NCBI GenBank assembly: GCA_947568835.1
Contig: OX387605.1
Span: 11,846,418 to 11,910,417 of the forward strand
Length of the DNA: 64,000 bases
From: Protonemura montana
Lineage: Eukaryota > Arthropoda > Insecta > Plecoptera > Nemouridae
Direction of reading: 5' to 3'
The notes under the pieces were generated by a model that ran no database searches, was not told where the DNA came from, and saw only the letters and a list, made by a program, of their open reading frames with translations. Numbering within the stretch: the stretch's first letter is position 1; each line of letters starts with the position of its first letter. The position numbers and the translations under genes are program-made. Below, one piece after another: positions 13,601-28,600 of the stretch.

Positions 13601-16600
13601 TATTCATTTTTTCTTAGTAGTTTGCATCGAGTGGTGCGAAAAAGTGAAATGTCATGTCAATGACGCGCATTTGTTATAATTTAATAAAGAATTACCAAGT
13701 TCTCATGTTTTTTTTTAAAGCTGCATGCATATATTAAAGGGTATAATATATTTGTATTCATATGTATGTGTGGAATAAATGTACGCCATCTTTCTGTGTT
13801 GTTTTGGTTGAATATTTTTAGGTCGAGATAACCCGGCGGGCATTTATTTGTTCGGGAAAATTACTCTTGATTTTGAAAACGAGGCTTGCGACAAAAGAAG
13901 AATGTCGCGTCTATTTCCAATAAAAAATATTATCTTTATATGGAAGCACGGTCTTAGAGATTACCTTCAAAGATATTAAAAAATATGTCTGTAGCTTATT
14001 TGACAGGCAGGATTATCCAAACTGACGCGGACATGGTTCAGGCGTTCATGTATACTCAAGGAGAGTTCAAAAATTAGGATGCACGTTTTAATGGGAAAAG
14101 GAACAAATGATGCAGGGTATAAATGTCATACATAGCAAACAAAGATATTGCAACTTACTTATAGGGGACACATGCATTTATTGATACTTCGGTGACGGCA
14201 AGCTTTAACTTGGAAAAGAAAGCAACGTCACGGCAATAAAAATCGAACTCGGAGTCCTGCTAAATGTAGTCAAACTCAAAAGGCGACGCATCTCTTAAAA
14301 TAAATCTCACGAATGCCAGCACTGAGAGTTCCAATAAATAACGGCAAACGCCGATCAACCGCACACAGTTTTATGAAAGCGCCGGTAAATGGGTCAAGTG
14401 ATCAGAACTGCAAATAAAACTTCATGCAAGTTTTTGGAATAAAATAGTGAGCAGGGTCGTTTTACTTCCTCGTTAAATTTACCAAGACGCAGTAAAATTA
14501 CTTTATCGTATTTCGCAATGCCTGAAGTGCGAAAAGTTGACGACAATGGGTAGGTATGTACGTAACTTTTCTGGAAGTAAGATGTGATAAAGAAAAAATC
14601 TCCACTCTTATGCAAAAATGAGGACGTCAGAACTAACAACGAGCTCATCAGTCAATGTTAAAACAACTGAGATAGTCGTCTTGTCTTCGTTGAAACATTA
14701 TATACGACGTTAGATAAACAGTAAAATAGGTACTTTATAACATATTAGCGATCGCTCGATGCTTGATGCAATACACCACGGTGGCACCAGTAAGTCTAGA
14801 ACCCCACTCGACGCCACTGGGCCAAGACGCAGCACGATGCTTTGTTCCGACGCCGCTGAAATCGCGGGGCACATTATGAAAATGTCAGGCGATGACATTT
14901 TCCCATTTCCCCTGTCTATCGACCAACGCCTGTTCGACACGTCACTGGCCGTACACTCATTGAAAATAACGCTCCTACTGACGACGCTTTTCAAACGCTC
15001 TATCCATAGTTTAACGACACAATTCGGTAAACAGTCCGCGATTCGTGCGTCGACCCTCGTTTCAATTACGCTTCTGACAGAATTTGGAACGGGACCGCTG
15101 AGAAAAGTAACTTCTATGCTTCGGCATTGGATTTTTATCCATAAACATGTCGTAATAACTTTTATATAACTACATTTTAAAGGTACTATTAGGAAATACA
15201 CTTATTATATTAGACTCCCGAGAGATGCCACACAAAACAATGTAATTACAGTAAAATTATTGTTTTCTCAAAAGGAAAAGAAAAACGTGGTATTCTGAAA
15301 AAATAGTACTCAATCAGGAGGGACGGCTACATCTCTGTCAAGCCTTGCGATGTCTTTGAATTAAATATGCAATTTCGAAACTGAACACATTTTTATAAAA
15401 CAAAGCGTTCAGCATAAAACATGCGAAAAGAAAAGAATTCAGCAGGTTCCGAACCCTCCGTGCCGCGACGTTGACGTCGTTCGACCTCTGGCTGCGGCCG
15501 GCGTCGCAACGTGACGAAATTACCCTATCGTCGTCGTAGTCGTCGTCGTCTCGTCAGCCAACCAATCAAAGAGTATGCTGAGCAAGTTGGCGCTGACATA
15601 ATGGCTTTGCTAACTACATTACGGATCCATTTCACTGGACACGTGCCCGACCGGGACCCCTTGATGACTTGGGGGTGGGGTGGGGTGGGGTGGGGGTGGT
15701 GGGAGGCTGTGATTGACCATCTCGTGCCCGAGAAGTTTGCGTCGAGCTTGTGGTCGTTTTACAAAAGTATATAGCGCTCTTGGCTTGCTCTAGAAATTAC
15801 GTCAAGAGCGCTGCTTGATTCGGGATGTTCGAAGGTTTGATTTCCACCACTCTATTTGGTAAATTCGCTTGTGCTGACAAAACCGTACAAAGTTTATACT
15901 GTGGATGTGCTACCTGTCTATACATCAATTAGTAGCAACTCAAACCAGACCACACATAAGCAAAGACATTGAGTTGGCCGACCAAATACTGCCGACCAAT
16001 TCCATTGTAAGTTAGTAAGATTGCAAGATAGTATGATTGTTCGTATGAAAGTTAAATTTGGTATATTTTGATCTGTGCCATTGATTCTCTGAAGAGAGTT
16101 CTTACGAGAATGAGTCAATATGCGTTCTTTTTTATAAAATTACAAACATTTCAGAGTATGACAACTGGAGAATGTTGCACCCTGCGAGAAAACAACAACC
16201 GAATGTTCAGCTAGGAGTCATGCAGGTAGATGAAGCATGTATATTACAAGGAAGTCAACTTTGAACTTTACAGTCGTCGCGACGCCGTCAGCGGCCGCGA
16301 CGCCACGCGAGCATCCAGGTCGCGGGCGACATGTCAAGACAGGTTCACGATGTTAACACGGTCATCCGTCACCGGCCGGTCGGGTTCGGTCCGTGACTCG
16401 ACCTGTCGCATAGTGATGGACGGGATTCCGTGCGATGACGTCGAGTGTCACGTGATCTGCCGTGGCAAGGGGAAGCCGTGGGAACCGCGGTCCAATGTGA
16501 CAGCTGTACCATAGGTCCGAGTAGCGTGCAAAGGTTCTCCTGTTATATTTTGTGTGTTGGTTCTGGAGATTTTCGCCCTACGGTTCAAAGGTGGCCTGGG

Positions 16601-19600
16601 TTGGACTATGACACCGGGAAAAGCATTTGAGTTTTGTCCTGAATGTAGCTAGATAGCTAACGCATGAAAGAAAATAACGAGCGAAATTAAACATGTAGCT
16701 GATTTTAAAGCTAATTGTCAATTGTATTCGTTTTTCATGATTTGCCAAATATTTGATTAAATATTCAGTCGGCACCACTGAACTGAATGGTTTTTCGTGT
16801 AGGAAATACCGGTTCTTGTAAGAAAATTGCGCTGTGTCAGGTATTGGGTAGGTGACCACCATACAAATGACCACTTTCTTTCGGGAGAGAGGAGGGATGC
16901 ATTGGTACAGCAAATTCATTCGTCGTGCTTGTCGACCTCTCGATAGTGTAGATTTGTGGAGGAGGACTCCTGTTGTTCGCTTTGTACCATCTTTTGGAAC
17001 AGACGTTTAGCTGGACGTGACGTTACAGCGTTTCCCCTTCCCCTTTAGGATGGACCCGCTCATCACCAACATTATTAGACCAGTGACATAGAGCCAGTTT
17101 TCATTAAAGTGCGACGCTAAACACAAGATATCCATTTTTTAATTTAAAATATTGCACTTTATCTTAGAGAATGACGTGAATGAAAGGACGTGAAATTCAC
17201 TGATCTGTGAATCTAGCACCTATGCTAGAAAATGTAGTAATTTTCACCTTATCGACGGCTCCCCCACAAAAAAAAAACTAATCCAAAATTGACCGACCTA
17301 TCCACATTTTTTTAATGCCCACCTTGGCGGAAAAGACCCAGTGTCATGCTTTAAATTACAAACCATTTTTCCCATGGGTTGCTGTATTGTCTTCGGTCTG
17401 TCGAGATATGACCTCGAATTGTCTCTTTTTGCTATTGCTTCTCAATATTTTGGACAAATTGTGAATTCGTTTGGTTCTGACTCTTCAATGCACAAGGCGC
17501 AATAGAAAAAATATCACTGTACCGATAAAATGTATTGAGGAAATAGGCAAAGTCAAGTTGTAACGAGAATTTAGTATTTCGGGAAAAAATATACATGACG
17601 TATTTGTTATGATGTATACTCGGCATCTCGGCACCCTAGAAACTAGTGATAGCGGACGACAATCAGCAAACCCTCCCTCCCCCATCGAAGCAGAATGGGG
17701 TGCCTTTGAGAACGACCAGAGTTTTGGTGAAATTCAATCAAAGTGATGCGGGTAATTCGATTTTCGTCCGGCGAGCGTCTTTTGCTACCATTTTGCATCA
17801 AAATTAGCCCAGCGATCGGGTGCAAGTTCACGGTGATCGAGCGTCCAAAACTTGCCCCTTCTGTTACCGGGTCGAAGCCCAAACCCGATGAGAAACGAAA
17901 ACCGCAAACTATATTTCAAACCTTTGATGACATCCACATTACGGCTAGGCATACGGTTAGGTTTTGAGAGAAGTTTGGCTTCCAGCCCATGAAATAATGT
18001 ATTTACCGATATTTCTGAATATCACTTAAACTATTTAATCTTCAAATCATGCATATTATTTTGCTAATAAATACAATTATGTTGAATTGAGAAATAAATA
18101 GGAAATTCTGGATGTGTTTTGAGGCTTAGTTCTAAAAACAGTTTTAGAATGAACGACGAGGCAAATAAAACAAATTCAAAACAAGCTGAAGCGTACCCTA
18201 CTATAATCAAATACGGTTATCCTGTTGTCATTCCAGCGTTCTATACGTGGACGTGATTTTATGTTGGCTAAAAATGTCCGTACCTTGGTCTTTATCATAA
18301 AGGTAATTCCTTCCCATGTTGACTCGGAAAGAGTCCACACCTAAAAGATGTGTAATGCCAGGTGGTTCTTACCTGGCAGTACTCGCGATTCGTCTCCCCG
18401 ATCTGGTCGTCGCCTCTCTGCATGTCTGGATCTCGTGCCTTAAAAACAAGGACATGCCATAGTCATGCCGGGGTCACTGGGTTGCAGATTCCTCTTGAAA
18501 ATCATGCCCTTGATTGATTATGTTCCAAAAAGTACTTTAGAGTACAACCAGAATTGAAATCGATTTTAAATGAATGATTAAACATAGACGCTTCCCCCGT
18601 TGGGGCATTTTTCGCCTGTCAAGTTATTCAATAATCTGCGCATGTTCATTTGCAGAATATTTCTGCTTGTCTTAAAACTGACCTTCTGAAATCATTATTT
18701 ATATTTTAACACCCAAGGATCTGTTTTTTTGAAATTACTTTTCGCATCCAGTGAAAAAACGGACAAAGATTGAAAAATGCAGTTACCAGGTAATATACAT
18801 CTCCCCAATAGGATGCCTATTTATAATACAATATTGTTAGATAAAATTGCTTCGAGGGCGTAAATACTAACAAGCTAAATCCCAAATGCTTTTCATGTGG
18901 GTTTCTAGGAACCTACCAAGGCTGGGTAGTCGTGACGCAGCTCAGCGCACCACTGCTGGTAGGGAGCGCCACACGCCGCTGCCTTACCCAGGAAATCGCG
19001 GAGTTCCCTACAGAGCGGCCCGTGGCGCTCTAACTCCACGCGCGACGCCGTAAGCCACTCCTGAGGGAGAAAAGGAAGGGGTTGTTAGCCAGTCACCACA
19101 CACCGCGGAGTTCGAGGAATCGCCGATGACATCAGCGGACGAAGTAGTCACGTCTGAGACCAATTGACCTACATTTTACTCTTCCAGGAATGTTTTTCTC
19201 GTTAGTGCGTTTTCAAAATATATCTTGTTTGTAGTCGACGATGGATATAATATAAAGAGATCAAGTTGCATGGAAACAACTCTATTACGAGCAACTCTGG
19301 AATCATCTTTCAATGAGTAGGCAGTGCTGTATCTTACATAAAAAAGCTTTTGCACTCTTAATGCATTCCAGGAAATTTGTATACATACGCCCATTCTCAC
19401 TGTCAGCTGACATGCGTCGGAAAGATAAACCTGCTCACCTCTAGGAAGTTGAGTATCGCCCGATGCCAGGGCGGTATCTCTACCAATAGGCACGCAGGAC
19501 TATCACGTCTCCGACCACCCCTATCGGAAGGGGACAGACTACTGCGCCGACTGCCCCCCGAGTTAGCTCCACTGGCGCAGGATGCCGCAGCCGTCGCAGT

Positions 19601-22600
19601 CGCAGGCTTGTCGTCTAGTGGCGTACCAGCAGGGCTGGGTACCGCGGGTTCGATGGCCCCCGCTGAGCGACCTCGATGGAGACGCATCGAGCCCCCCGAA
19701 GAGGACGGCCACGCTGGCTCAGGGAGCGCCAGGAAGCGCGAAGACTCGTAAGCTACGCGCGGCATCGACCGGGATCGTGGCCTCGTGTATGGACGGTTGG
19801 CGAGGAAGTCGGCGGCGGCGGCGATTGGGTCCTACGAATATCTCGGTACTTAGGAATATGTAGCGTTGTGAGCCGAAGGTCGCTCAACCACAGGAGTTCC
19901 AAACGTGGGCCCAGGTTTCTAGGCCTTACATTGCATGACCTAGTGTGAAGGGTTCTTGATACTAAACGCGGATAGTGTCCATTCTGTTAGCAAGTCTTAT
20001 ACTTTCGGCTTGAGGATCCTAATCATATTCTCCACCTGACTTATGTTGCTTATAATGTACACTTATATTGCTTCAGCCACCGGATAATGCCTAAGCTGAA
20101 TAATTATAATAAAAAAAAAAATCTTAAGTATGTAAAATAACCGCAAATCACAATGACTTACGCAAAGGTGAATAGATTTCCGCTTTATATGATACTACCA
20201 TTTTCACAGCTGTTAAAACTAACTGGGAAAAGATAAAAAACTTAATAATAACAGACATCCATCATCTGACTTTATCCCACAAGGAGACACGTACCATGAT
20301 TGGTTGGCCGGCAGTCGGCTTTTCAGGGGAGTCGAAGTCTGGGAGATTCTGCAGCTGTCGCTGGAAGGCGAGGATCTCCTGTTCGGGCGTCTCGCGCTGG
20401 CCAACGCCACCCAGCGCAGCCGCAATGCAGCCCAGTCCATTGGTTGCCACCTGGTGACAGGGTGGAGAAATTTAAACATCTGGTTGTACTTTTTCACGGC
20501 GGATATTAAACGTGATTGAATGTTGATACATTTTTTTATTTTTAATAATAATAATTTTTTAACAGTTACAAGATGTTGGGGAGAACATATAATGTAAAAA
20601 AGATGAGACCACTTTCAAATTTCCGGAAATGCACAATTTCTAAGAATTTAAAAGTCTGGAGTGAAAGTGTGGCTTTGACCAGTCCCTCCAACTGACCTTG
20701 GCAATGTTGGCATGCGACTTGGAGCGCCGCTTGTGGCTGTGCCGCAAACTAGAGAAGCGGATCGAGGCGCGCTGATGATGCTGCTGTTGAGGCGGTGGCT
20801 TTTCGTGGCACTGGAGGTTGATAACGGGCAAGATGACGCCGAGCGCCGGTGACGACGGCGACCTCTGGCCGTCGCTCGAACCACCGCTCTGTACGCTCTC
20901 TCGAGACGGCGCTTGACGCATTAAGTGCGTAAACGCGAACAGCGTTGCCTGCAAGGACGTGCCGTTCATAGTAAGTTTTGATTTCAACAATCGGCAGTCC
21001 TGATGACACATGCTGTACGTGAACTAAGGGTGGGTGACGTCTCAAAGACGTGGTTAAGCCTAATGGAGCAAAATACTCTTTCACTTGGGTTATTTTTATG
21101 GACCGCAAGCCATCACAAGTTACACTTTACATGACCGATGCAGCGATTTTGCTGCAACATTTCTGCTCAGACCATGGGTTCAGTGTCATCCAATATCTCA
21201 GTCCGTCACCCTCTTAGCGATAACGTTAATAGGTCACTGACCTGAACGGCGGGCTCCAGCCCCAGCCCCGCGACCGACGCGAGGCCTGTGAGAGAGCCCA
21301 CCCCCTCGCTTCGCGTAGGCTGCACTGCCCGCGGCGGGGGAAGGGGCAGGGGGGCGGCAGCCTGTGCCTCCAATCCTGTGCAGTCCACGGTCAGGTTCAC
21401 CTGGAGAAAGGGATGCACGAAATAATGGTTTTATCATGGTTGCAAATAAGACTGTACTGTTATCGCAGCTCCATCGGTGTACTTGGGAATTCTCGAGCAT
21501 TACGAAACGACGGGAAATTTAGTTGCCCTTTACTTAGCACTAGTTTTAACAAAAACTATTTGAAATGTGTTTTGAATGCTAAGGATAAATCAAGTAGACA
21601 TGAGTCTAAAAACCATCATAGTACCTACTTAAGTATGCCATGAAAAATCCGTGGGGTACGATCCCTCGTTTTGACTGCCATCTTAGACTTTCTATTTAAC
21701 AATGACTTTAACTGAACTTCATTTTGAGATATTCAAATCGTGCTGACATCTGCAGCCTTTAAGCTATCAAATAATCAAGTTCAGTTGAAGGAGTAAGTTC
21801 AGGGATAGGTTATCGAAAAGTCCAACCGTGGAAAATAAAAAAGCGCTTGGTGCACTTCTTGTGGTAATACCTAACTCGGGTAACCCATCTCCTTAAAAAA
21901 ATGATCCTGTCACTGTTCATTCTCCTCTATTCACCTTTCTCCGTTTTCTCAACGAGCTGGGCTCCGTGTCGGTAGACGACGCCCGGCTTCGCGGACTGCG
22001 TGGCACGTCATGCGCAGTCGCTGACGCGAAGCTGGACCGCGACGCGCAGCTCTTCCAGCGCGTGAGGTGCGCAGCAGTGGTTAGCAACCGGTGAAGCAGT
22101 AGACGAAGCAGCACGACCGGGCTGAGCACGCAGGGGAAGCACGAGAGCAACGACTGCGCTAGAAGCGGCGGCTCGCTGGCCACGGAACGCCGCTGTCCGC
22201 CGCCAGTGACCGTTGGAGCTGCGCCACTGACCGGGCATGCTGCAAGCGATTTAATGATTGATTAGTGAGGTTTGACGAAGCACTGTTTTAACAACGGGCC
22301 TGTGGCACTGGTATAATGCCGTCGGTGAATGAGTGGGTGTTGAGGATAACTAACTTACCTGGAAGGGAGAAGTGGCAATCTAGTGCCGGAAAGTAGCCAA
22401 CGCTTGTCAAAGAGCAAAAAAGAGGACTACCGGCTTAACTTCCTTTCTGAAGGGTAGTCAACTCGAAAAAGATTCGGTAACAAATCTATGTTGTTGAGAG
22501 ATTGATCAACAAGGCTTGTGAATTTGTTGTAATAACAGTCGTCCCTCCAACCTCTCTCAAAATCACAATCAAGCAAGCTAACGAAGACATCAGGTGAGTC

Positions 22601-25600
22601 CGCACCTTTCCTCCTTCAGGTTAAGACCGAGGGGAGAGAAACTCGCCCATACTAACATTTCAATAATATTTATCAACCATCAATCACTTTTAAATGTTTC
22701 CTTAACAATTTTTTGGTCAAGCATTGTCACCCTTGACCGTCTTCCATTCATTTGACAACTGAGTTTCAACCTTCACCGATAATCTTTTATTTGCTATGAT
22801 TTTTCTCCGTGTTTAATGCTCGCGTACCTCTGGGTACAGCGTAGCTCGCTCCGCACTGCACCCAGCGCTGCGTTGTCAGCTCACCGCTACCCGTGCTGCC
22901 ATCTCGCAACGCACCCTGGAAACAAACAAGGGGTAAATTTCTTATCGGTCCATAACACAAGCCTCTACCCATCTCAATCGTAGAGAATACCCACCTCTAT
23001 CGACTTGAGCACATGCATGACGGCGCCCTCCACAGATAGGCCGAGTACTTGACTGGTTACCGTGCTGACAACCATGTTAGGAGGCGCCGAGGTCAACGTG
23101 ATATAGTTGTCCTCGACCGACTCGGCCAGTGGGGTTGGGGGCGGTGCCTCGTCTGAAAGCATGGATGAGGGGATATAATTGGATGATTATGTTATTTTCC
23201 ATCAGAAGGATGACCTCGTTTTAACACTTTAATTGGGCTGGAAGAATAAAACGCACTATTAAGATTATTCACGCTAGGAGCGAATTTTCTTGTACAAAAA
23301 AACGCACTATCGAGGTTATACGCATGCATCTCTATAGCGCTAATTAATTGGTATGCTTATTGTATTAAGTAGGTATACTAGTATGATTATTATATGCCTA
23401 TAATAATCATATGATCATGAAGCTTATATACAGAGAGAATGCACTCAATGCAATGAGTCCCAGTTACCTAAATGACGACATGGGATACGAACATTTAGGG
23501 CGATTGTTACAGGTAACCTGTTAAGAGAATGGCAGGAGACAACAAGCAGTTAATTAATTTGATTTACTGATGGAGTTAACGATGCACTGTTTCAACAAAG
23601 CCCTACGGCACTGTTATCAGCATATCAGCACTCAAAGATCAGTCACCTTGCAGGAGATCGTAGACGCTGAACCGAAGGTTGACGCGATGCTGGAGGCCAA
23701 GATAGACGAGTGATCTGGCCGCATGGTGTTTGACGTAGCGCGAGTAGCGCGTGCTGTGGTTGGTATAGTACCACTCGTCCGACGGCAGCAGCAGCTGACT
23801 CAGCGCGTCTGGAAGGCCTTGGTCGACTAGTGCTCGGTGGTGCCGAGGGTCTAGCGCTAGTGTCGCGACGATCTGCAGTACCAGCACCAGCAGTTGCTGG
23901 GCGATGGCATGGGGGCAGAACGGAACGGTTAGATGAATGACAAGTTCTGCTGCTTCTATTGAAAGAATGACATTAAATTACATGGTTGAGGAAATTATTC
24001 AGGTATAAGAAGATGGTGTAGTTATGTATTTTGTTCCCATGAAAGTTTTATCGAAATGGGTGAGTATAGTACCTCTTTTTGGTTATGCAAAGTAGAAGCG
24101 TTAGAGCCACATATAATGTTTTCAAGTAATAGCCTGGATATGGTAATTGGAAATAACTACCAGGGTAGCAGGCCTCGAGAATGAGTAGTATAGAAAACGT
24201 GCCTACCGGGTCGTGTGTTGAGTCCAGTGCTGCCGCCAGAATGCGCAGCTGTGGCTCCTGCGCGAGCTGCGACTGAACCGCTTCGTCCTCGACCATGAAG
24301 AGCAGCGATCGTGCGGCCAAAAGCTGCAGGCAGTGGTAGCTGCAGTGTCGCCATCTGCGCGGACATTCAGTGAAACCGGGTTAGGTACATGTCGTGGAGG
24401 CATATTGAGCCGTCTATTTCATTTAAAAATTAATTATAACTCAATATCACACGACTTGATTGAAACGATGTAAACATTTTCGTTGTAATATTAGTAAATA
24501 ATAATCAAATACAGTTAATTTATTTTTCATTTCGCTCCAAAAACTTAAGATATCAATAGTCTGTCAGTGGTCCATTTGTTTCGACACTAGACACTAATTC
24601 GCGCGTTATCTTGTGAGATCATATAGTGCCGTACGAAATCGCGCAAGTGTGACGTCTTGTCGTGTACGCTTCCGTGTGTTGTTTTGTTTTATGGTTGGTC
24701 GTGTCAACCTATAAGAATGGGTTATTTAGGCAATTGTGACAGGGTATTGGAAATTATAACGACAGCAGAAAAGGCTTAGCGATCCAATCATGAAGTTGGA
24801 GAACCTATCACATAATTTGCTTGGAAGGATGGTATGCTTGGTGAGAGATTGGTGTGGTAAGCCACCAACAGGTAAACAAGATTAGATCTGGAACTTTGGA
24901 AATGTACCAGTAGGCCGATTCCGAGATGTTGCTTGATGTTTGTCGATCTTTAGCTTGCATTTATTTCATTGCAAGTTTGCAATCATTGGCAAAAAATGCA
25001 AATACCAATAGAGGCTATACCAATGTCGGTTTAAAGTCTTAGAATCTCAGTGAGTATACTCGCACTACGCTACCGTCTGGTCGCAGTAAGTCACATAGTC
25101 ACATCGGCGCTTCGGATATCAATTAGAAGTTGGTGTTAAGTATGTCATGTGACGCAATGTCTAGTCGTGTGGTGTCGTGTGGCGTCGTGTGGCGTCGTGT
25201 GGCGTCGTGTGGCGTCGTGTGGCGTCGTGTGGCGCCGTGTGTTGTCGTGTGCTGTCGCGTGTCGTGTCGCGGTCTCACCTGCTCACCTCTGGCTCGGCGA
25301 GCACTGCTGCCGTGAGCCGATCACTCGCTTGTACAGCGTCAGCGCGTTGTGCAAGATGTTCAGCACCGACAGGGCGTGCACGCTGGAGAGCACGTCTGCA
25401 GCGCGCGCAGTAGCCGCGTCGGGAAACAAAAGCGTTAGGCGAACAAGTTTTTGGGAAGGTTGAAAGCCCACAAGAATCGTTACCTAGGAACAATTAACTG
25501 CAGAATAGGAGAGTACAGTTAACAGGTACACGTTTAATATCACGACATTCTATAGGAAAGGTAAGATTACTTGTGCTAGTGCAGTAATGTTCTTGCTTTT

Positions 25601-28600
25601 CATAACAGCTGTGAGGCAAATGATTGGCACTGACCATGCAGTTGTCTGGAGTTAAGAAATGTATTCAAACATCTGACTAGTTAGCCTAACTTAAGAAATA
25701 ATAAAAAGGTTTCTTAAAACACATTACCGGTCCCACCCCGACGGCGACTCACCCGTGACGCTCTCCTCCTTGTCCTCGGCGTCGTCGACGATCACGTGCC
25801 GCGCCTGCTCCAGCTGATCGCCAGCGGCGTGCCGCCAGACCGAGCCGAGACGCCGCGCTCCACTGGCCTTCAGTCGCGCCCCCGGTGTCACCGCGCCGAC
25901 GCAGACACTTCTGTCCACAGGGCCGCGGGCTGCGCGCTGCTCGCTGCGCGGGGAACGAGAGCGAGGGTTAGCACTGTACCGAATGGGCTGGGTCGTTTTC
26001 TGAGCTATGCGGGGAGTTTAGATGAAGGGTAATCTCGAGAGATCACCCAAGTACTGTACACAGCAAGTGCTGAGTAAATCAAACAATGGGCTACATCATA
26101 AGCGTACATTGGCTTGGAATGCCAATTAAATACACACAGGTAAAAATTGAAGGTTTCGATGATGCCATGAATCTCGATGACTGGCGCAGATACCACGAAT
26201 AGTTCAAATAATAGTTCATAGTTGTTCATAGTTCCTACGTTGTTAAAATAGGCTCAATTTGAAATATTTTTTTCTAAAAGATTTTGGGAAAATTATGGTA
26301 TTCGGCCAATGTGTAATATTTGGTGTGACATGGTTGTGCATTACAATTTGTATTTTGATTCCACCAGGTGCGCCGTCGGACGCTTATCAAAACATATGTA
26401 TAGTTAGCACTAAAGCTAATCATCACGACTGTGACGGAGATGATATATTGCCTGACAAGCAGACCAGTTGGCAGAATTAAAGTCGCCATTCAGGCCGTCC
26501 CGTGCTACGGCTGGCAGAATCAAATCACAGTGACAGACTCGTAAGACACGGGATTGAGATGATACAGACAGAGCATAATTCCTTGAAGATGATTGCGCCT
26601 CCGAGACGATGTCATAGACCGTGTATTTTGATCAGCTCCCCGTCATCAGGCATTGTTCTCAGCTTGATTGGCTTCGCTCTTTGGGATAATTACTTTCACC
26701 CTCCATCTCACTCTCTCGGCCGTTTATCGTCACCCCCTTTCACTCGCTATTGCTAGTCTTCGTCTTGCGATCATTGTTTGTCTTGTCTACGCTATATTAA
26801 CTCGGGCTTGATCAATGCACGCGACGCGTTTCAATGGCGGCTTGTGGTTGCGGGCCCAAGTGGGCTAGGAGAATTTAGTTTAAGGAAAATGTACTTTCTG
26901 GAGATTTTGACAGTTATACGGTTAAATTAAAATAAAAAATAAATGCTTTATGCTTAACTTGTTAACCGTGGCCAACGATTAATAACATGAAAAATGTGTG
27001 GATCGTTTAAGTCGGGTTTCTCGGTCCTGTTTATAGATATCACATTTAAGTAAATTCAAAGTGAAAAAGACGATGTTTCAATTGACGCATTGCAATTATT
27101 TGAGCGTAAACACATTTTCGTCTAAACCTCGACAGAGCTAGTTGTGTTAAGGGTGCAACGTCGCCGCGGCTGAATTTACTGTGTCTTTCTTCGAGATGTT
27201 CGTAATAATTTGTGACTTCAGCAGAAACTGTCGTAATTCGATTCTCTTTATCAGCAAAAATCACCACTTGGTTTTGACTGAATATCGAATTTCTTCATCT
27301 GTTAGAAGCAACAAAGAGAATTGGGCCTCACTGACAGGCACTTCATGACGGCACCAAAAACACTCCCTTTATCGCGCGAAGCCCGCGCTCTCGAATTACT
27401 TACAGAAACAATTGTAAATTTTATCTCCTTTGTAATTCCAATTCCGTATCCAATTCACTGTCTCTTATTGCAAGAGAATTCCGCTCAGCGCCACCGTAGA
27501 CGCGATTTTGTGACACACATTTCCTTGTCGCACGCTAGCTTCCAGTGTGTCTGGATTCATTTCAACCCCACTCCGTCAGAGGGTGCTGTTAATGAGGCTT
27601 TGACGTAATTAATCTGATCACTTTCGAAGCGTTCTAGAGAAACAATTTGCTCGCGTTCTGTTCAGTCACTGCCAATCATCGTCGACACGAACGTTTTTAA
27701 CATGTCATACACTTTATCACGAGGCGACTAAGAGTGCCAAGCGACGACGAGATGACTTCGTTTCGAAAATCCGCGTCGACAAAGTGCTTGACTGAGCTCA
27801 GAGTTTGGTGAGAAGACAATTTGTCGCCCGGCGAAATTAGACTATGCGATTTTCTTGTACGACATTGTGGATATTTTCACAGCGTCGTTGTTTGAGAGAA
27901 ACACAAATTGGTTTCCGGATCAGATTATTCTCTCAAGTATGAATGACGGGGATTTGCGCGTGCTCTTAGCATATTAAGTCTGTTTTTAGCGAAGGCAAAG
28001 CATTGGGATGTCGCTTGAACGGCTTTGGCCAATCATTTCTCAGGACAATGAGTAAGATTCTAAAGTTGGTTCTAGAGTTGGTTCTAAAAACAAAAACAAA
28101 AAAAATACTGGATAGAAATTTCGGAATTTTGCAATCAGAATGCGTAGAGAGATTGCCAAAAAAAATGAAAACATTTTCTAGAGTCGGCGTTTGTCTGCAT
28201 TCTAAGTAAAACGCAGCAAATTGAAAGTGGGCACATGGAATTGTAGCGAATGTTATTCAAGGACAAAGCTTCAAGGTCCGGGTTCCTCAAAACAAGTTTT
28301 TATTTGCAGCTTGCACCAGCACAATAGAAGCAAGTAAAAAAAAAAAAAATTTATAGCACTTTGAATAAGTTCCAGAGCTTGAAGTCAGATTTCAACTCCC
28401 CATGAGGTAATCCCATAACGCTTTAAGACTTAATCAGGTCCAGAGTTATATTGCTACAATTTAACCTAGAGTTGAGAAAACGGTGAGCCCAAGGCAAACG
28501 ATATCAAATCGAGACTCACATGTCCGCCCAGCAGGGGTGTCTGAGCGCATCGGACGCGCGCACCTTGACGTGAGCCAGCCGATGCACGACGCACGCGTCG

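Larger units (their letters stand above)
3707..18372. other. Intron 24 (14.7 kb), repeat-rich
   Basis: Holds three 5S-headed SINE copies (3884-4077, 13103-13553, 16784-17045), a CpG-rich block (about 9540-10260), poly-G tracts (around 7634 and 12164-12186) and a G-rich tract (15669-15708). I searched for extra exons between exons 24 and 25; none is needed by phase and none stood out. Confidence 0.65.

Noticed and set aside
14710..15201. Overlapping open frames of 163 and 136 codons on opposite strands
   Set aside because: Mirror-image frames over the same DNA with no protein-like pattern; probably from a decayed repeat. The short AAAATGTCA/TGACATTTT hairpin inside is too small to interpret.
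21234..21500. Gly/Arg-rich alternative frame of exon 19
   Set aside because: Fits only if exon 18 is left out; exon 18 has strong splice sites and restores the VNLTVDCTG frame.
25130..25463. Plus-strand open frames across the decamer array
   Set aside because: They arise from the repeat and from antisense of exon 13.
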